DNA of 64,000 nt from Mariniblastus fucicola (GCF_008087665.1 NZ_CP042912.1:1550001-1614000); one strand, 5' to 3'; shown: positions 36,694 through 45,473, counted from the stretch's first letter. Program-made: numbers and translations. Notes: generated by a model from the sequence alone, not told the origin.

Positions 36694-36963
36694 AATTTCG
36701 ATACGTAAGGGTGAAGGTTTGCAGGTGGTCGCACTTTGACCTGCGATTCCCGGCGTATCATGAGCACGGGAACGTTCGCGGTTTGTTGAAAAAATGCAAC
36801 GTTCGCTATGTATCTAGGTCACAAACCTCGTGCGGTCGAATGAATTCTGGTTTTGGGCCAATATTGCGATAAAAACGGGATAGTCTGTTAGCAACGCCCT
36901 CCATTACCGGTTAACGGACGACAGCTCACCTGTCGTATTTGTCGTTTTTTACCCCCACCCCGG
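36694..36963. promoter_or_regulatory. Divergent regulatory region between two response-regulator genes
   Basis: About 270 bases. It contains an inverted repeat GCAGGT/ACCTGC (36721-36744) 28 bases upstream of the NtrC-type start, a direct repeat AACGTTCGC (36771-36779 and 36798-36806), and a hairpin ACGACAG-CTCAC-CTGTCGT (36918-36936) 28 bases before the NarL-type start. These are candidate operators; I could not fit a good sigma-54 promoter. Confidence 0.4.
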
Positions 36964-37620
36964 ATGTCCATCGAAATGTCTGTTTCAAGCATGACTCTAG
37001 AAATTGTCATCGCAGACGATCACCCGGTCGTGGTCGAAGGCATTCGCTCACGTATCGAAAGCTACAACGCGAAGATCGTTGCGAACCCAACGGATCCTGA
37101 ATCGCTCGTCCAACTCGTCGAAGAAATTCGTCCGGATGTGTTGGTGATGGAGTCTCGCTTGGGAAAGAAGGACGCGTTGCGGGCTCTCGAAAAATTTCAA
37201 AACCTCGCGCTGCGTCCGCCGGTTGTCGTGTTCTCGATGTATCCCGACGCGACCCATATCGCGAGAGCTTCAGCGTTGGGTTGCCACGATTACATCCTGA
37301 AGTCTTCTCCGATCGACGCATTGTTTGAGGCCGTCAACCGAGCGAGTCGCGGCGAGTCTGCCCCCGCGGATAGTTTGTTGAACACCGTCCGCACGCGGAT
37401 GAGAAGCAACTCTGGCACTCCACATGCGGATTTGACGAACCGGGAGATGCAGGTGCTTCGCCACGTTGCGATGGGCTTGAGCAATCGCGAAATTGGCAAG
37501 TCGCTTGGGATTAGCGTGGAGACTGTGAAAGAGCACGTTCAGAACATCTTGAGAAAGCTGAACGTCAATGACCGGACACAAGCCGCCGTTTGGGCGGTTC
37601 GAAATCAGTTGATTGCTTGA
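36964..37620 (+). CDS. NarL/LuxR-type response regulator with Glu at the phosphoacceptor site
   Basis: 218 residues. The receiver domain has the acidic pair D18-D19, the switch Ser91 (VVFSMY) and Lys113 (YILKSS), but where the phosphorylated aspartate belongs the sequence is VLVMESRLG, so Glu63 occupies the site. Glu can mimic phospho-Asp, making constitutive activity plausible. The C-terminal LuxR-type HTH is standard: LTNREMQVLRHVAMGLSNREIGKSLGISVETVKEHVQNILRKLNV. Start ATG is the first of two nearby Mets. Divergent from the NtrC-type regulator gene. Confidence 0.93.
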   Translation: MSIEMSVSSMTLEIVIADDHPVVVEGIRSRIESYNAKIVANPTDPESLVQLVEEIRPDVLVMESRLGKKDALRALEKFQNLALRPPVVVFSMYPDATHIARASALGCHDYILKSSPIDALFEAVNRASRGESAPADSLLNTVRTRMRSNSGTPHADLTNREMQVLRHVAMGLSNREIGKSLGISVETVKEHVQNILRKLNVNDRTQAAVWAVRNQLIA

Positions 37621-37676
37621 ACGGCGGCGTTTCGGGGATCCGAGTTGCCACTTTGAAGGCAACTCGTCACGCCAGC

Positions 37677-38033
37677 TCAAACTTTTTCTTTCAGCTGTTC
37701 CTTACGGTGAGCAATTGCTTCGCGTTTCGTTTTGAACGTTCGGAATCGCTGGCGGCCATCTTCTTGCCAGGTCGCGACCCAGCGACCGTAGACGTTTCTG
37801 CTCACACCGGTAACGCCCGACGAATTGTTAACCGCTTTCGCTCGCGGGCCTGAATGCCATTTCCGTTCGCCGAGTTTCTTTAGCTGCGAATCGCGCCAGC
37901 GAAGGGCCTTTTCCTGCGACTTCCGAATGCCGCCGTCGGAAAAGCGAAAGTACTTTGTATGCTCGACGCCGTCGCGAACGATGCGGACGACCCAGCCCTG
38001 CGGGCCACGGTTGATGTTGGTGAGTTTTGCCAT
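37677..38033 (-). CDS. AP2-like DNA-binding protein
   Basis: 118 residues from the ATG at 38033; the frame extends 18 codons upstream through a palindrome, which argues against the longer start. The C-terminal half reads SGVTGVSRNVYGRWVATWQEDG followed by a RTFKTKREAIAHRK helix, the three-strand-plus-helix pattern of AP2/ERF domains, and the N-terminal half (NINRGPQGWVVRIVRDGVEHTKYFRF ... EKALRWRDSQLKKLG) looks like a second, more divergent copy. In bacteria such domains are usually found in homing endonucleases and mobile proteins, but no nuclease domain is present. Probably a small DNA-binding protein, perhaps autoregulatory (see palindrome). Confidence 0.75.
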   Translation of the reverse strand: MAKLTNINRGPQGWVVRIVRDGVEHTKYFRFSDGGIRKSQEKALRWRDSQLKKLGERKWHSGPRAKAVNNSSGVTGVSRNVYGRWVATWQEDGRQRFRTFKTKREAIAHRKEQLKEKV

Positions 38034-38045
38034 GCTTCCATGATA

Positions 38046-38078
38046 GCAATAAACCATGTTGGCCAACATGGTTATTGC
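38046..38078. promoter_or_regulatory. Palindrome upstream of the AP2-like gene
   Basis: A perfect 20-bp palindrome ACCATGTTGG/CCAACATGGT at 38053-38072, extended on both sides by GCAATA/TATTGC with one unpaired A. It ends about 20 bases from the AP2-like start codon, a typical operator position. It may bind a dimer, possibly the AP2-like protein itself. Confidence 0.6.
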
Positions 38079-38162
38079 GAAAGTCATGACGCAAATTCGA
38101 CGATTCGAGCCGTGTCGATGGGCGGCGAAGCTGTATCTCGATGCGGACCGTGGATTCGCTGC

Positions 38163-38858
38163 TTACCGCTTTGAATGGCTCGCCGGCAGGAAAACTCCAT
38201 GCGGCGATAGAAGCGACGCTCCATCTTCAGAACCGTCGGATTCTGGTTCCGGGCTCTCATCTGAAGGCGAACTCTGGGACGCGTCGGAATCAAAGCTGTC
38301 GGGATCAGCCGTTTCATCGGCATCGTCCTTCAGGGAGTCGAATCCTCCGTACTCATTCGCCCGCATCGCCTCTGCATCTTCTTCAAATCGGTCTTCAATT
38401 TTCGAATCAGCAGGATTGCTCTCGGTATCGAGTTCATTCTGGTCGTCGTCCAGTTCTTCCAGGTCACTGTTCGATCTTGCCGGGACGAAATCCGCGTTCA
38501 ACGGAGCCGTCGTTGGAAACATGCCCGCGGGTTGCGAACCATAAGACAGCGGTTGGCCATAGGCATTTTGTCCCGAACGCAACAGTTGCATTGGTGACGG
38601 TTGCAGTTCGTGCCCGTAGCGTGCCAGAAATTCCGGCGACTGTGAAATGAGGAACGAATTCTTGTGCGACCATGGATTGTAATAGCCTACGTCCGGGCCG
38701 GGATTGCAGCGATGATAGCCCGGTCCGTTACCATGTCCGAGAGCGCGAAGCGGGCGTTGCAGGACTTGATGGGATCCGAAAACTTGTGCCTCGCTGGTTT
38801 CGGTGCACAGTGCGAAAACGCCAAATGCCAAACAGATCCATCCAATTCGCTGTGCCAT
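38163..38858 (-). CDS. Secreted protein with acidic C-terminus, unknown function
   Basis: 231 residues. A Sec signal peptide (1-24, ending TSEAQV) precedes a glycine/proline/tyrosine-containing middle (GHGNGPGYHRCNPGPDVGYYNPW) and a strongly acidic tail from about residue 130 (SDLEELDDDQNELDTESN, later SDGSEDG), ending in a short basic SHSKR. Low-complexity acidic tails of this type occur in extracellular and calcium-binding proteins, but no repeat or domain is recognisable. Stands alone. Confidence 0.7.
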   Translation of the reverse strand: MAQRIGWICLAFGVFALCTETSEAQVFGSHQVLQRPLRALGHGNGPGYHRCNPGPDVGYYNPWSHKNSFLISQSPEFLARYGHELQPSPMQLLRSGQNAYGQPLSYGSQPAGMFPTTAPLNADFVPARSNSDLEELDDDQNELDTESNPADSKIEDRFEEDAEAMRANEYGGFDSLKDDADETADPDSFDSDASQSSPSDESPEPESDGSEDGASLLSPHGVFLPASHSKR

Positions 38859-39183
38859 GACTTCTCCCGTCGAGATGCACCATAATTTGCTACTACGTTC
38901 GAACTCCGTTTTCGGGAGGACGCTTTATTGGGTCATCGCATTTGGGCCAGTCGGAAATTGATCTCAAAACGAACGAATCCCTGCAAAAGGCCTGTTCATA
39001 GCTTGGTAAATCGGTCACGTTAAGTCCTCGTTTTTTTCCGGTTATGCGGAAACAACCGTTCGCCTGCTCTTGCGGAAATCTTGCCGTTAATCGAAGATCC
39101 CGCACCAATAATCGTTGCTTCAAAGCCCACTTCTCAACCTTAGCGGCGCTCCAATCGCGCTACCAATTTTGAAAGCCAAAGCC
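38859..39183. other. Divergent intergenic region
   Basis: About 325 bases between the acidic secreted protein and pckA; should carry both promoters. A 76-codon frame on the minus strand has no start signal or domain and I do not call it. Confidence 0.4.
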
Positions 39184-40767
39184 ATGCTGGACCTGGATCA
39201 ATACGGAATCCAAGTAGACGATATTCGCCACAATTTGTCGCCCGCGACGCTCTATCAGGAAGCCATCCGACTCGAGAAAGGCGCCGCGATCGCCAATTCA
39301 GGCGCACTGATTGCCTATTCAGGATCCAAAACCGGTCGTTCGCCGACCGACAAACGCGTCGTGCGTCACGAGGACTCCGAGAAAGATATCTGGTGGGGCC
39401 CGGTCAACATCGATATCGATGACAACGTCTTTCAGGTCAATCGTGAACGGGCAATCGACTATCTCAATACACGCAGCTACCTGTACGTCGTCGACGCCTA
39501 CGCCGGTTGGGATCCGGCTTACCAGATGAAAGTTCGCGTTATCTGTACGCGACCGTATCATGCGCTGTTTATGCACACGATGCTGATTCGTCCGACACGG
39601 GAAGAGCTGAAGACGTTTGGCGATCCTGATTTTGTGATCTTTAATGCGGGACGATTCCCGGCCAACCGGCATACGTCCGGAATGACGTCCAAGACCAGTG
39701 TTGACGTCAGTCTGCATCCTGGCGAGATGGTGATCCTCGGAACAGAGTACGCGGGTGAAATGAAGAAGGGCGTGTTCACGATGATGAACTACTTCATGCC
39801 CAGGAAAAATGTGCTGTCGATGCATTGCTCAGCGACGGCGGATCGCGAAAGCGGGACTTCGTCAGTGCTGTTCGGGCTTTCGGGAACCGGAAAGACAACT
39901 CTGTCGGCGGACCCGAAACGTTTGCTGGTCGGTGATGACGAGCATGGCTGGTCGGACGACGGGATCTTCAATATCGAAGGCGGATGCTACGCCAAAGCAA
40001 TTGACCTGACTCCCGATTCGGAGCCGGAGATTTTTCAGGCGCTCCGCTTTGGTTCCGTTTTGGAAAACGTGGTTTACGACAAGGAAGATCATAGCGTCGA
40101 CTTCAGCGACGATTCGATCACGCAGAATACTCGTGGCGCGTATCCGATTGAGTTCATTCAGAATGCAAAGATTCCCTGCGTCGCCGGCCATCCCGATGAC
40201 GTGATCTTCTTGACTTGCGATGCGTTCGGTGTCATGCCTCCGGTTAGCCGCTTGTCGCCGGCTCACGCGATGTATCATTTCATCAGCGGTTACACGGCCA
40301 AGGTCGCCGGGACAGAGATGGGGATCGATGAACCGGAAGCAACGTTTTCTCCTTGCTTCGGTGGTCCTTTCCTGATGTGGCATCCGGGCAAGTACGCAGA
40401 GATGCTGGCCGAGAAAATCGAGAAGTACGACGCTCGCGTATGGCTGGTGAACACCGGTTGGAGCGGTGGAGGCTACGGCGTCGGTTCGCGGATGAAGCTC
40501 AGCTATACCCGTGCGGTGATGGATGCAATTCACTCGGGCGATCTGGACAAGGCTCCAACCGAAAAGGATCCTGTATTCGGTTTCGATGTGGTCACGAAAT
40601 GCGAAGGCGTCCCCGATGAAATGCTTCAGCCGCGGCTGACTTGGTCGGACAAAGACGCGTACGATGCGGCGGCGAAGAAGCTGGCGTCGCTATTCTGTGA
40701 CAATTTCAAGACCTACGCGGAAGGCGTCAGCGATGAAGTTTTGGCTGCGGCTCCAGACGCAAGTTAG
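39184..40767 (+). CDS. pckA: Phosphoenolpyruvate carboxykinase (ATP)
   Basis: 527 residues from the ATG at 39184, the family length; an upstream TTG would add 23 residues without similarity. The enzyme converts oxaloacetate to phosphoenolpyruvate at the start of gluconeogenesis. Conserved parts: GRSPTDKRVV, YVVDAYAGWDP, ILGTEYAGEMKKG with the metal-binding Lys, LSMHCSATA, the kinase P-loop FGLSGTGKTTLS (230-240), DDEHGWSDDGIFNIEGGCYAK, and FSPCFGGPFL. The stop codon lies in a 15-bp tandem duplication. Confidence 0.96.
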   Translation: MLDLDQYGIQVDDIRHNLSPATLYQEAIRLEKGAAIANSGALIAYSGSKTGRSPTDKRVVRHEDSEKDIWWGPVNIDIDDNVFQVNRERAIDYLNTRSYLYVVDAYAGWDPAYQMKVRVICTRPYHALFMHTMLIRPTREELKTFGDPDFVIFNAGRFPANRHTSGMTSKTSVDVSLHPGEMVILGTEYAGEMKKGVFTMMNYFMPRKNVLSMHCSATADRESGTSSVLFGLSGTGKTTLSADPKRLLVGDDEHGWSDDGIFNIEGGCYAKAIDLTPDSEPEIFQALRFGSVLENVVYDKEDHSVDFSDDSITQNTRGAYPIEFIQNAKIPCVAGHPDDVIFLTCDAFGVMPPVSRLSPAHAMYHFISGYTAKVAGTEMGIDEPEATFSPCFGGPFLMWHPGKYAEMLAEKIEKYDARVWLVNTGWSGGGYGVGSRMKLSYTRAVMDAIHSGDLDKAPTEKDPVFGFDVVTKCEGVPDEMLQPRLTWSDKDAYDAAAKKLASLFCDNFKTYAEGVSDEVLAAAPDAS

Positions 40768-40789
40768 CAATCGGCAAGTTAGCAATCGG
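40760..40789 (+). repeat. 15-bp tandem duplication across the pckA stop codon
   Basis: CAAGTTAGCAATCGG occurs twice in a row (40760-40774, 40775-40789). The TAG of pckA is in the first unit and an in-frame TAG recurs in the second, so the gene has two stop codons 15 bases apart. Confidence 0.85.
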
Positions 40790-40810
40790 GGCTGGTAGCG
40801 TACGCCGCGA

Positions 40811-40826
40811 AAGGCGATATCGCCTT
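40811..40826. terminator. 16-bp palindrome between convergent genes, possible terminator
   Basis: AAGGCGAT/ATCGCCTT in the 61-base gap between convergent pckA and the htrA-like gene. It could stop transcription from both sides, although no T-run follows. Confidence 0.45.
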
Positions 40827-40828
40827 CG

Positions 40829-42118
40829 TTATCGCTGATCAAGCAGTTTTTCGGCTTCGATCGAAATGCCAGATTGCATCATGGGGGCCTGACCGATCGT
40901 CACGGTCGCCAGGTGGGGCTCGCCGTTGCGAATCAGGGATACTTCAACGATGGAACCGGGCTGCGTTCGTTCGGTCAGCCGGTACAGGTTGTTGTAGTTG
41001 TGGACAGGGCTGTCGTTCCAAAGACGAACCACATCGTTTCGGCGCAGTCCAGCGTTATGAGCCGGAGAACCCGGTTCGACGCGGACCAGAAGAGCTCCTT
41101 TGAGGTCCGGCAAACCAAAGCGTTCCGCGTACTGATGGCTGACTTTGTAAGGTTGAACACCCAGAAAGCCTCGGACGACTTTGCCGCTCTCCAACAGTTG
41201 CTCGTAAACGAATCGGGCTGTCGCACTCGGCACGGCGAAGCTGATTCCCTGGAAAGTCTTGCCGTAGATCGATGCATTGATGCCGACCACATTTCCGTCC
41301 GAATCCACCAACGGCCCACCGCTGTTCCCGGGGTTAACCGCCGCATCGGTTTGCAGCAAATTTTTGACGCGACCGTTAGGATCTCCGATTCGATCCTTGG
41401 CGCTGATGATCCCCGAGGTCACCGTTTGTTCGTAGCGATACGGGCTTCCGACCGCCCATACGATCGAGCCGACTTCCAGTTCTTCGCTGTCGCCCCATTG
41501 AGCCGGAATCAATCCGTCTGCAGAGATCTTCAGAACCGCGATGTCGCTGATCTCGTCGCGGCCAACTTCGATGGCTTCATATTTGCGGCGGTCGTGTAGT
41601 TCAACCCAAATGCTTTCTGAGTTGTCGATCACGTGTGCGTTGGTGACGATGTAACCTTCTTTGTCCATGATGACGCCCGAGCCAAAGCCCTCCATCACGT
41701 CTGCCGAATCCCAGCCGCGACGAAAACCCAAACCGTCGTCTTCGCCAATCTTGCGAGTGCGGATGCTGACCACGCTGGGCTTCACTTTTTGAGCAACCAG
41801 CCTTGACGCCATGGAGACTTTTTTCAGCGGATGGCCTTCGAGGATCGTCACTGCGTTTTCGTATTCGGCACGCAGTTTCCCTTTCGTCGACGCGTATTGG
41901 TACTCTTCGACCAATCGCGGACCGACAAACCAGGCGGCCAGAAACAGAATCGATGCCATCAGGAAAAGCAAAGAGAAAAAAGAAGGTTCACCGCTGGCGA
42001 CAGGGGCAACTTGTGGAGAGCCCGATTCGGGAGTCTCACGTACTGATTCGGAATCCGGCACCACAACAGGCTGAACCGGTTCCTCGGGATCGTGCGTTGG
42101 TTGGTTGGCTACCGACAT
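40829..42118 (-). CDS. Membrane-anchored HtrA/DegS-like serine protease with PDZ domain
   Basis: 429 residues. A soluble acidic N-terminal tail (1-44) precedes one transmembrane helix (45-66), so the protease domain faces the periplasm. Catalytic triad motifs are VTNAHVI, SDIAVLKI and GNSGGPL, all intact. A PDZ domain follows (VVRGFLGVQPYKV ... GALLVRVEPGSPAHNAGLRRNDVVRLW). The anchored, single-PDZ design is that of DegS-type sensors rather than DegP. Differs from the protease at 8206 in having the long cytoplasmic tail. The small gene downstream of its start, 33 bases away on the same strand, encodes another membrane protein. Confidence 0.92.
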   Translation of the reverse strand: MSVANQPTHDPEEPVQPVVVPDSESVRETPESGSPQVAPVASGEPSFFSLLFLMASILFLAAWFVGPRLVEEYQYASTKGKLRAEYENAVTILEGHPLKKVSMASRLVAQKVKPSVVSIRTRKIGEDDGLGFRRGWDSADVMEGFGSGVIMDKEGYIVTNAHVIDNSESIWVELHDRRKYEAIEVGRDEISDIAVLKISADGLIPAQWGDSEELEVGSIVWAVGSPYRYEQTVTSGIISAKDRIGDPNGRVKNLLQTDAAVNPGNSGGPLVDSDGNVVGINASIYGKTFQGISFAVPSATARFVYEQLLESGKVVRGFLGVQPYKVSHQYAERFGLPDLKGALLVRVEPGSPAHNAGLRRNDVVRLWNDSPVHNYNNLYRLTERTQPGSIVEVSLIRNGEPHLATVTIGQAPMMQSGISIEAEKLLDQR

Positions 42119-42151
42119 GTTATTTATTGTAACGGGCGAGTTGCAATCGAC

Positions 42152-42370
42152 CTACGGAATCTCGTACGGAACCGGGAATTCAAAGTCGTCTTCAACCGGA
42201 AGAATGGGCAGGTCGCCGATGGAAGTTTCTGCGGCTAATGGCTCGTTAAATTCCCGAGTTGGCAGCGTCGATTCCACCTCTGGCGGCATGATGTATCGGG
42301 CCAAATACCCTAAAGCAAAACCTGCCAAAACGATGGACGCTCTCGACTGCCATTTTTTCCCTGATTTCAT
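42152..42370 (-). CDS. Small single-helix membrane protein of unknown function
   Basis: 72 residues. A basic N-terminus (MKSGKKWQSR) leads to one membrane helix (ASIVLAGFALGYLARYIM) and then an acidic, proline-rich tail. It lies 33 bases upstream of the membrane-anchored protease gene on the same strand, so it probably is the first cistron of that operon. Not recognised as any family. Confidence 0.65.
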   Translation of the reverse strand: MKSGKKWQSRASIVLAGFALGYLARYIMPPEVESTLPTREFNEPLAAETSIGDLPILPVEDDFEFPVPYEIP

Positions 42371-42456
42371 GCCTCAATTATACGCGAAAGACAGCATTCG
42401 GGCAGGATCAGATATGATGACATTGTTCATCACGATCTAATTGGCAAACTCTCACC

Positions 42457-44058
42457 GTGACGCCTGGAAAACAACCGAAACGCCGACATAAGCGACGCAG
42501 GTTCTTCGCCTGGTGGATGATGATATTGGTAATTTTGGCTGCAGCGCCGCAAAGTATTCTTGCCCAGGAAAAACCAGGTACCGACGCGGCGGACCCATTG
42601 TGGGCGACAGAGAACTTGCCCACTGGTGCCGTCTTTCGGTACGGAGCTATCGATCGAAATCCGGCCGCAATCGGAATTTTCGAGCTGAAGTTTTCTCCTG
42701 ATGGCAAACTGATCGCGGCCAGAGACCGACGGCAGAACATTCGAATCCTTGACATCGAGCTTCAGGAACGGATTGCGCTGCTGCCAACCCAAATCAGTCG
42801 GGATTTTCAGTTTTCTCCGGACAACAAATTTGTAGTGCTGGCGACTCAATCCGGGACGCAAATCTGGAGCTTGGCGGAGCAAGAAAAAGTTCGCGACGTT
42901 GGGCAGGCTGGCTATAAGCTGGCTTTCGCGTCGGACCCGCAACAGCTTGTCGTGGCATCCAAAGGAGGCGTCTATCGCAATCCGTGGCCGCTGCCGTCGA
43001 CCCCGGCGTTTGTCCAATCCGGTTTGGAAGGTCGGGCGTCGCTTCCGGCTGGAATTTCCCAAGACGGTCGGATGGTCGCGTTTCAGGACGGCGGCCGTTT
43101 GGAGATTTTGGACACGGTTTCCGGTGCGACAATTGATCCGCCTCGGAACGTCGTACCACGACAGGTCAGGTTTTCGCCCAACGGATACTTGATGGCGGAC
43201 ATGAAGTACGGCGAATCGAAACTCAAGATTTTTGACTTGAGGGATACCAAAAAATATCAATACGTGTTGAGCGACAAGCGTCGGATCGTGAACGCAGTGT
43301 TCTCGAACGATAGCCGATTTCTTTATACGAGCAACTACGACAACTCGATCGTCATCTGGGATATGGTGACCATGAAACAGGTTGAAAGGATCGAAGCGCA
43401 TGGCTCGCGAATTTACGCACTTGCAGCTTCTCCAAACAGGTTGCTAAGTCTGGCCAGCGGCGCTGCCGGTCCGACTGATCGATCCGTGATCCTGTGGGAT
43501 TTTCTGGATCGCATTTTTCCTCCGATTGAGTCTGTCGATGCGATTGATCTGGATGTCGCGTGGGTGGATTTGAAGAGTAACGATCCCAAAGTATCGCTGT
43601 CCGCGACGAATCAGTTTTTTCACGCATTGCAACACGAGCCTCGCGCGACGACCGGATTGATTGCGACAGGGCTGGGCCTTGAGTCAGTTGGTGACAACGA
43701 AGTTGCAAAGAAGCTGATCCGGGATTTAGATGCACGACAGTACAAGGTTCGCGAAAACGCGACGACCATGCTGACGTTGATGGTGGAGCAGGCTAGGCCG
43801 TTGTTGGAACGACGAGTCGCGGACAGTTCCCAGGAATCGAAATGGCGTATCCAAAAGATACTTCGCGTCGACAGAAAGAAACCGAGCATCTCGACTGGGG
43901 AAGGTCGGCGTGAGCACCGAATCGTTTTGGCTTTGGAGCTCGATGGAAGTGCGGACTCAATTAAGCTGTTGGAAGAAATCGTGGCAAAATCTTCAAATTT
44001 CAATCTGGTCGAGATTTCGAAGCAGGCAATTGATCGGCTTGCTCGTGCGGCAGGCTGA
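42457..44058 (+). CDS. Secreted WD40-like repeat protein with helical C-terminal domain
   Basis: 533 residues, starting at GTG (no ATG nearby fits). A basic N-terminus (KRRHKRRR) and hydrophobic segment (AWWMMILVILAAAP) form a signal peptide ending near ILAQE. Five or six WD40-like blades follow, with ELKFSPDGKLIAARDRRQNIRILD and AVFSNDSRFLYTSNYDNSIVIWD as clear examples. From about residue 365 comes a helical domain, LIRDLDARQYKVRENATTMLTLM ... LERRVADSS, of a type often attached to WD40 propellers in planctomycetes. Function unknown; probably a periplasmic scaffold. Confidence 0.88.
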   Translation: MTPGKQPKRRHKRRRFFAWWMMILVILAAAPQSILAQEKPGTDAADPLWATENLPTGAVFRYGAIDRNPAAIGIFELKFSPDGKLIAARDRRQNIRILDIELQERIALLPTQISRDFQFSPDNKFVVLATQSGTQIWSLAEQEKVRDVGQAGYKLAFASDPQQLVVASKGGVYRNPWPLPSTPAFVQSGLEGRASLPAGISQDGRMVAFQDGGRLEILDTVSGATIDPPRNVVPRQVRFSPNGYLMADMKYGESKLKIFDLRDTKKYQYVLSDKRRIVNAVFSNDSRFLYTSNYDNSIVIWDMVTMKQVERIEAHGSRIYALAASPNRLLSLASGAAGPTDRSVILWDFLDRIFPPIESVDAIDLDVAWVDLKSNDPKVSLSATNQFFHALQHEPRATTGLIATGLGLESVGDNEVAKKLIRDLDARQYKVRENATTMLTLMVEQARPLLERRVADSSQESKWRIQKILRVDRKKPSISTGEGRREHRIVLALELDGSADSIKLLEEIVAKSSNFNLVEISKQAIDRLARAAG

Positions 44059-44348
44059 TGTTCGGCTGAATCCGGAATCTGCGGCCGATTAGTCGCCCTA
44101 GAACGGTTGCAATGGTCTGCCTTGGTGGCCGCTGCAATGAATGAACGATTTATCACGGCCTGAGCGGGTTTACGCGAGTCACGTTTGTGCTTCGACGATA
44201 ATTCAAAAGCGAGCGAACCCGCCCTGTGACATTGTTAAAGTTGCGCGAATGCACGGGTTATATGTTGTGTTTCACCGCTTGCATGAACAAAATGGCGATT
44301 CCGCGGATTGCAACTTTTGATCCCCCCTATTTACCTTGGAGTTACTTC

Positions 44349-45008
44349 ATGAAGAAATTTATTTGGGCGTTGGCCCTCTGTTTTGCCTGTGCGAATTTTG
44401 CGCAAGCTGATTTAGTTATCAGCCAGTATGTTGAAACCGATTCTGGTACGACGCCAAAGGGCGTTGAGCTTTGGAATAGTGGTCCAGCTGCAATCGATTT
44501 TTCAGTAACCAGCTTGGATATTTTGAAAGGAACTAACGGCGGTGCACTTAGTTCAGATTTCGTCCTGAGTACGGGAGTAATGGCGGTCGGCGAGGTGATC
44601 GTTGTTGGAACTGCTGACATCGGTACCTACCTGACAGGCGAAGGCTTGGGCGCAGTTCAGTTCTTCGAAGAGTCGTTCACATTTAACGGTGACGATGCAT
44701 TGCAAATCCAGCTTGGTGGAGCTATTCAGGACACTTTTGGTGTTCCCGGTTCAGATCCAGGAACTTCATGGGATGGCTCCTCGGTTTCAACGCGTAATCA
44801 AAACATTGAGTTGAGAGTTGGAATTACGACAGGCGATACCGACGGATTTACGGATCCGAGTATCAGGTTTTCCACTGTTTCGACAGCCCCATCTGCTGCA
44901 GGCGGGTTGGCAGGATTCGGGCTCGTGGCAGCTGTTCCAGAACCCACAACTGCTGTCCTTTTCGGTCTTGCCGGACTTGGACTTTGCGTTGTTCGTCGTC
45001 GCTCATAA
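44349..45008 (+). CDS. PEP-CTERM protein with lamin-tail-like domain
   Basis: 219 residues from the ATG at 44349 (TTGGAG seven bases upstream). A signal peptide ends at FAQADL. The domain LVISQYVET followed by PKGVELWNSGPAAIDF matches the lamin-tail (LTD) fold, seen in secreted bacterial proteins. The C-terminus is a complete PEP-CTERM sorting signal: VPEPTTAVLFGLAGLGL then VVRRRS. Such proteins are cleaved and anchored or released by an exosortase, which is not in this window. A terminator follows 34 bases later. Confidence 0.92.
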   Translation: MKKFIWALALCFACANFAQADLVISQYVETDSGTTPKGVELWNSGPAAIDFSVTSLDILKGTNGGALSSDFVLSTGVMAVGEVIVVGTADIGTYLTGEGLGAVQFFEESFTFNGDDALQIQLGGAIQDTFGVPGSDPGTSWDGSSVSTRNQNIELRVGITTGDTDGFTDPSIRFSTVSTAPSAAGGLAGFGLVAAVPEPTTAVLFGLAGLGLCVVRRRS

Positions 45009-45041
45009 GCCACTCGCTGGTTTAAGCTAAAGAAACAAGGA

Positions 45042-45073
45042 GTCGCCTTTCATGCATGAAGGCGGCTTTTTTT
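45042..45073 (+). terminator. Rho-independent terminator of the PEP-CTERM gene
   Basis: GTCGCCTTTCAT/ATGAAGGCGGC stem (one unpaired T) followed by seven T residues, 34 bases after the stop codon. Confidence 0.85.
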
Positions 45074-45179
45074 GTGCGCTTGTAGTCGTAGCCGCACTCG
45101 TAAGAGTTTGTCGCTATATTCGGATCTGGTGAAAACCACAACCCGACGCGTAACAGGAAATTTCATTTCTGGCGGATCG

Positions 45180-45252
45180 AAATACAAGCACGACGCGCTA
45201 GCGCGTGAGTATGCGCGGTGGACTCACACGCTTGCGCTTCGTGCTTGTATTT
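45180..45252. repeat. Long imperfect inverted repeat, 31-base arms
   Basis: Left arm 45180-45210, loop 45211-45221, right arm 45222-45252. Arms begin AAATACAAGCACGA and match at 28 of 31 positions. Each arm also contains a smaller palindrome (CGCGCTAGCGCG on the left). It lies in the 465-base gap between the convergent PEP-CTERM and dus genes; the rest of the gap shows no gene. It looks like a REP- or MITE-like element. Confidence 0.85.
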
Positions 45253-45473
45253 GCTATCAAAACCTCGATGTTGTCGCATTGCTGGACCAAAGTCGCTTCG
45301 GTGAAATTTCCTGGTTAGCGAGGTGCAGCTGGTTCCTCGCTAACGCGTCGGGTTGCGAATTAAGCGACAAAGTCGTGAAAGTTCGGGCAGCCAAACTAAA
45401 CGCTCCCGAATTGTTGCCAATCCGGCTACCAAAGAGCCACATTGGTTCTGAACACTGAACACTGCTCTCTCGA

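Noticed and set aside
36694-36963. Sigma-54 promoter in front of the NarL-type gene
   Set aside because: TGGGCCAATATTGC near 36860 resembles the site, but the spacing between GG and GC is wrong by one or two bases.
38893-39123. 76-codon minus-strand frame before pckA
   Set aside because: No ribosome binding site, domain or signal peptide; probably chance.
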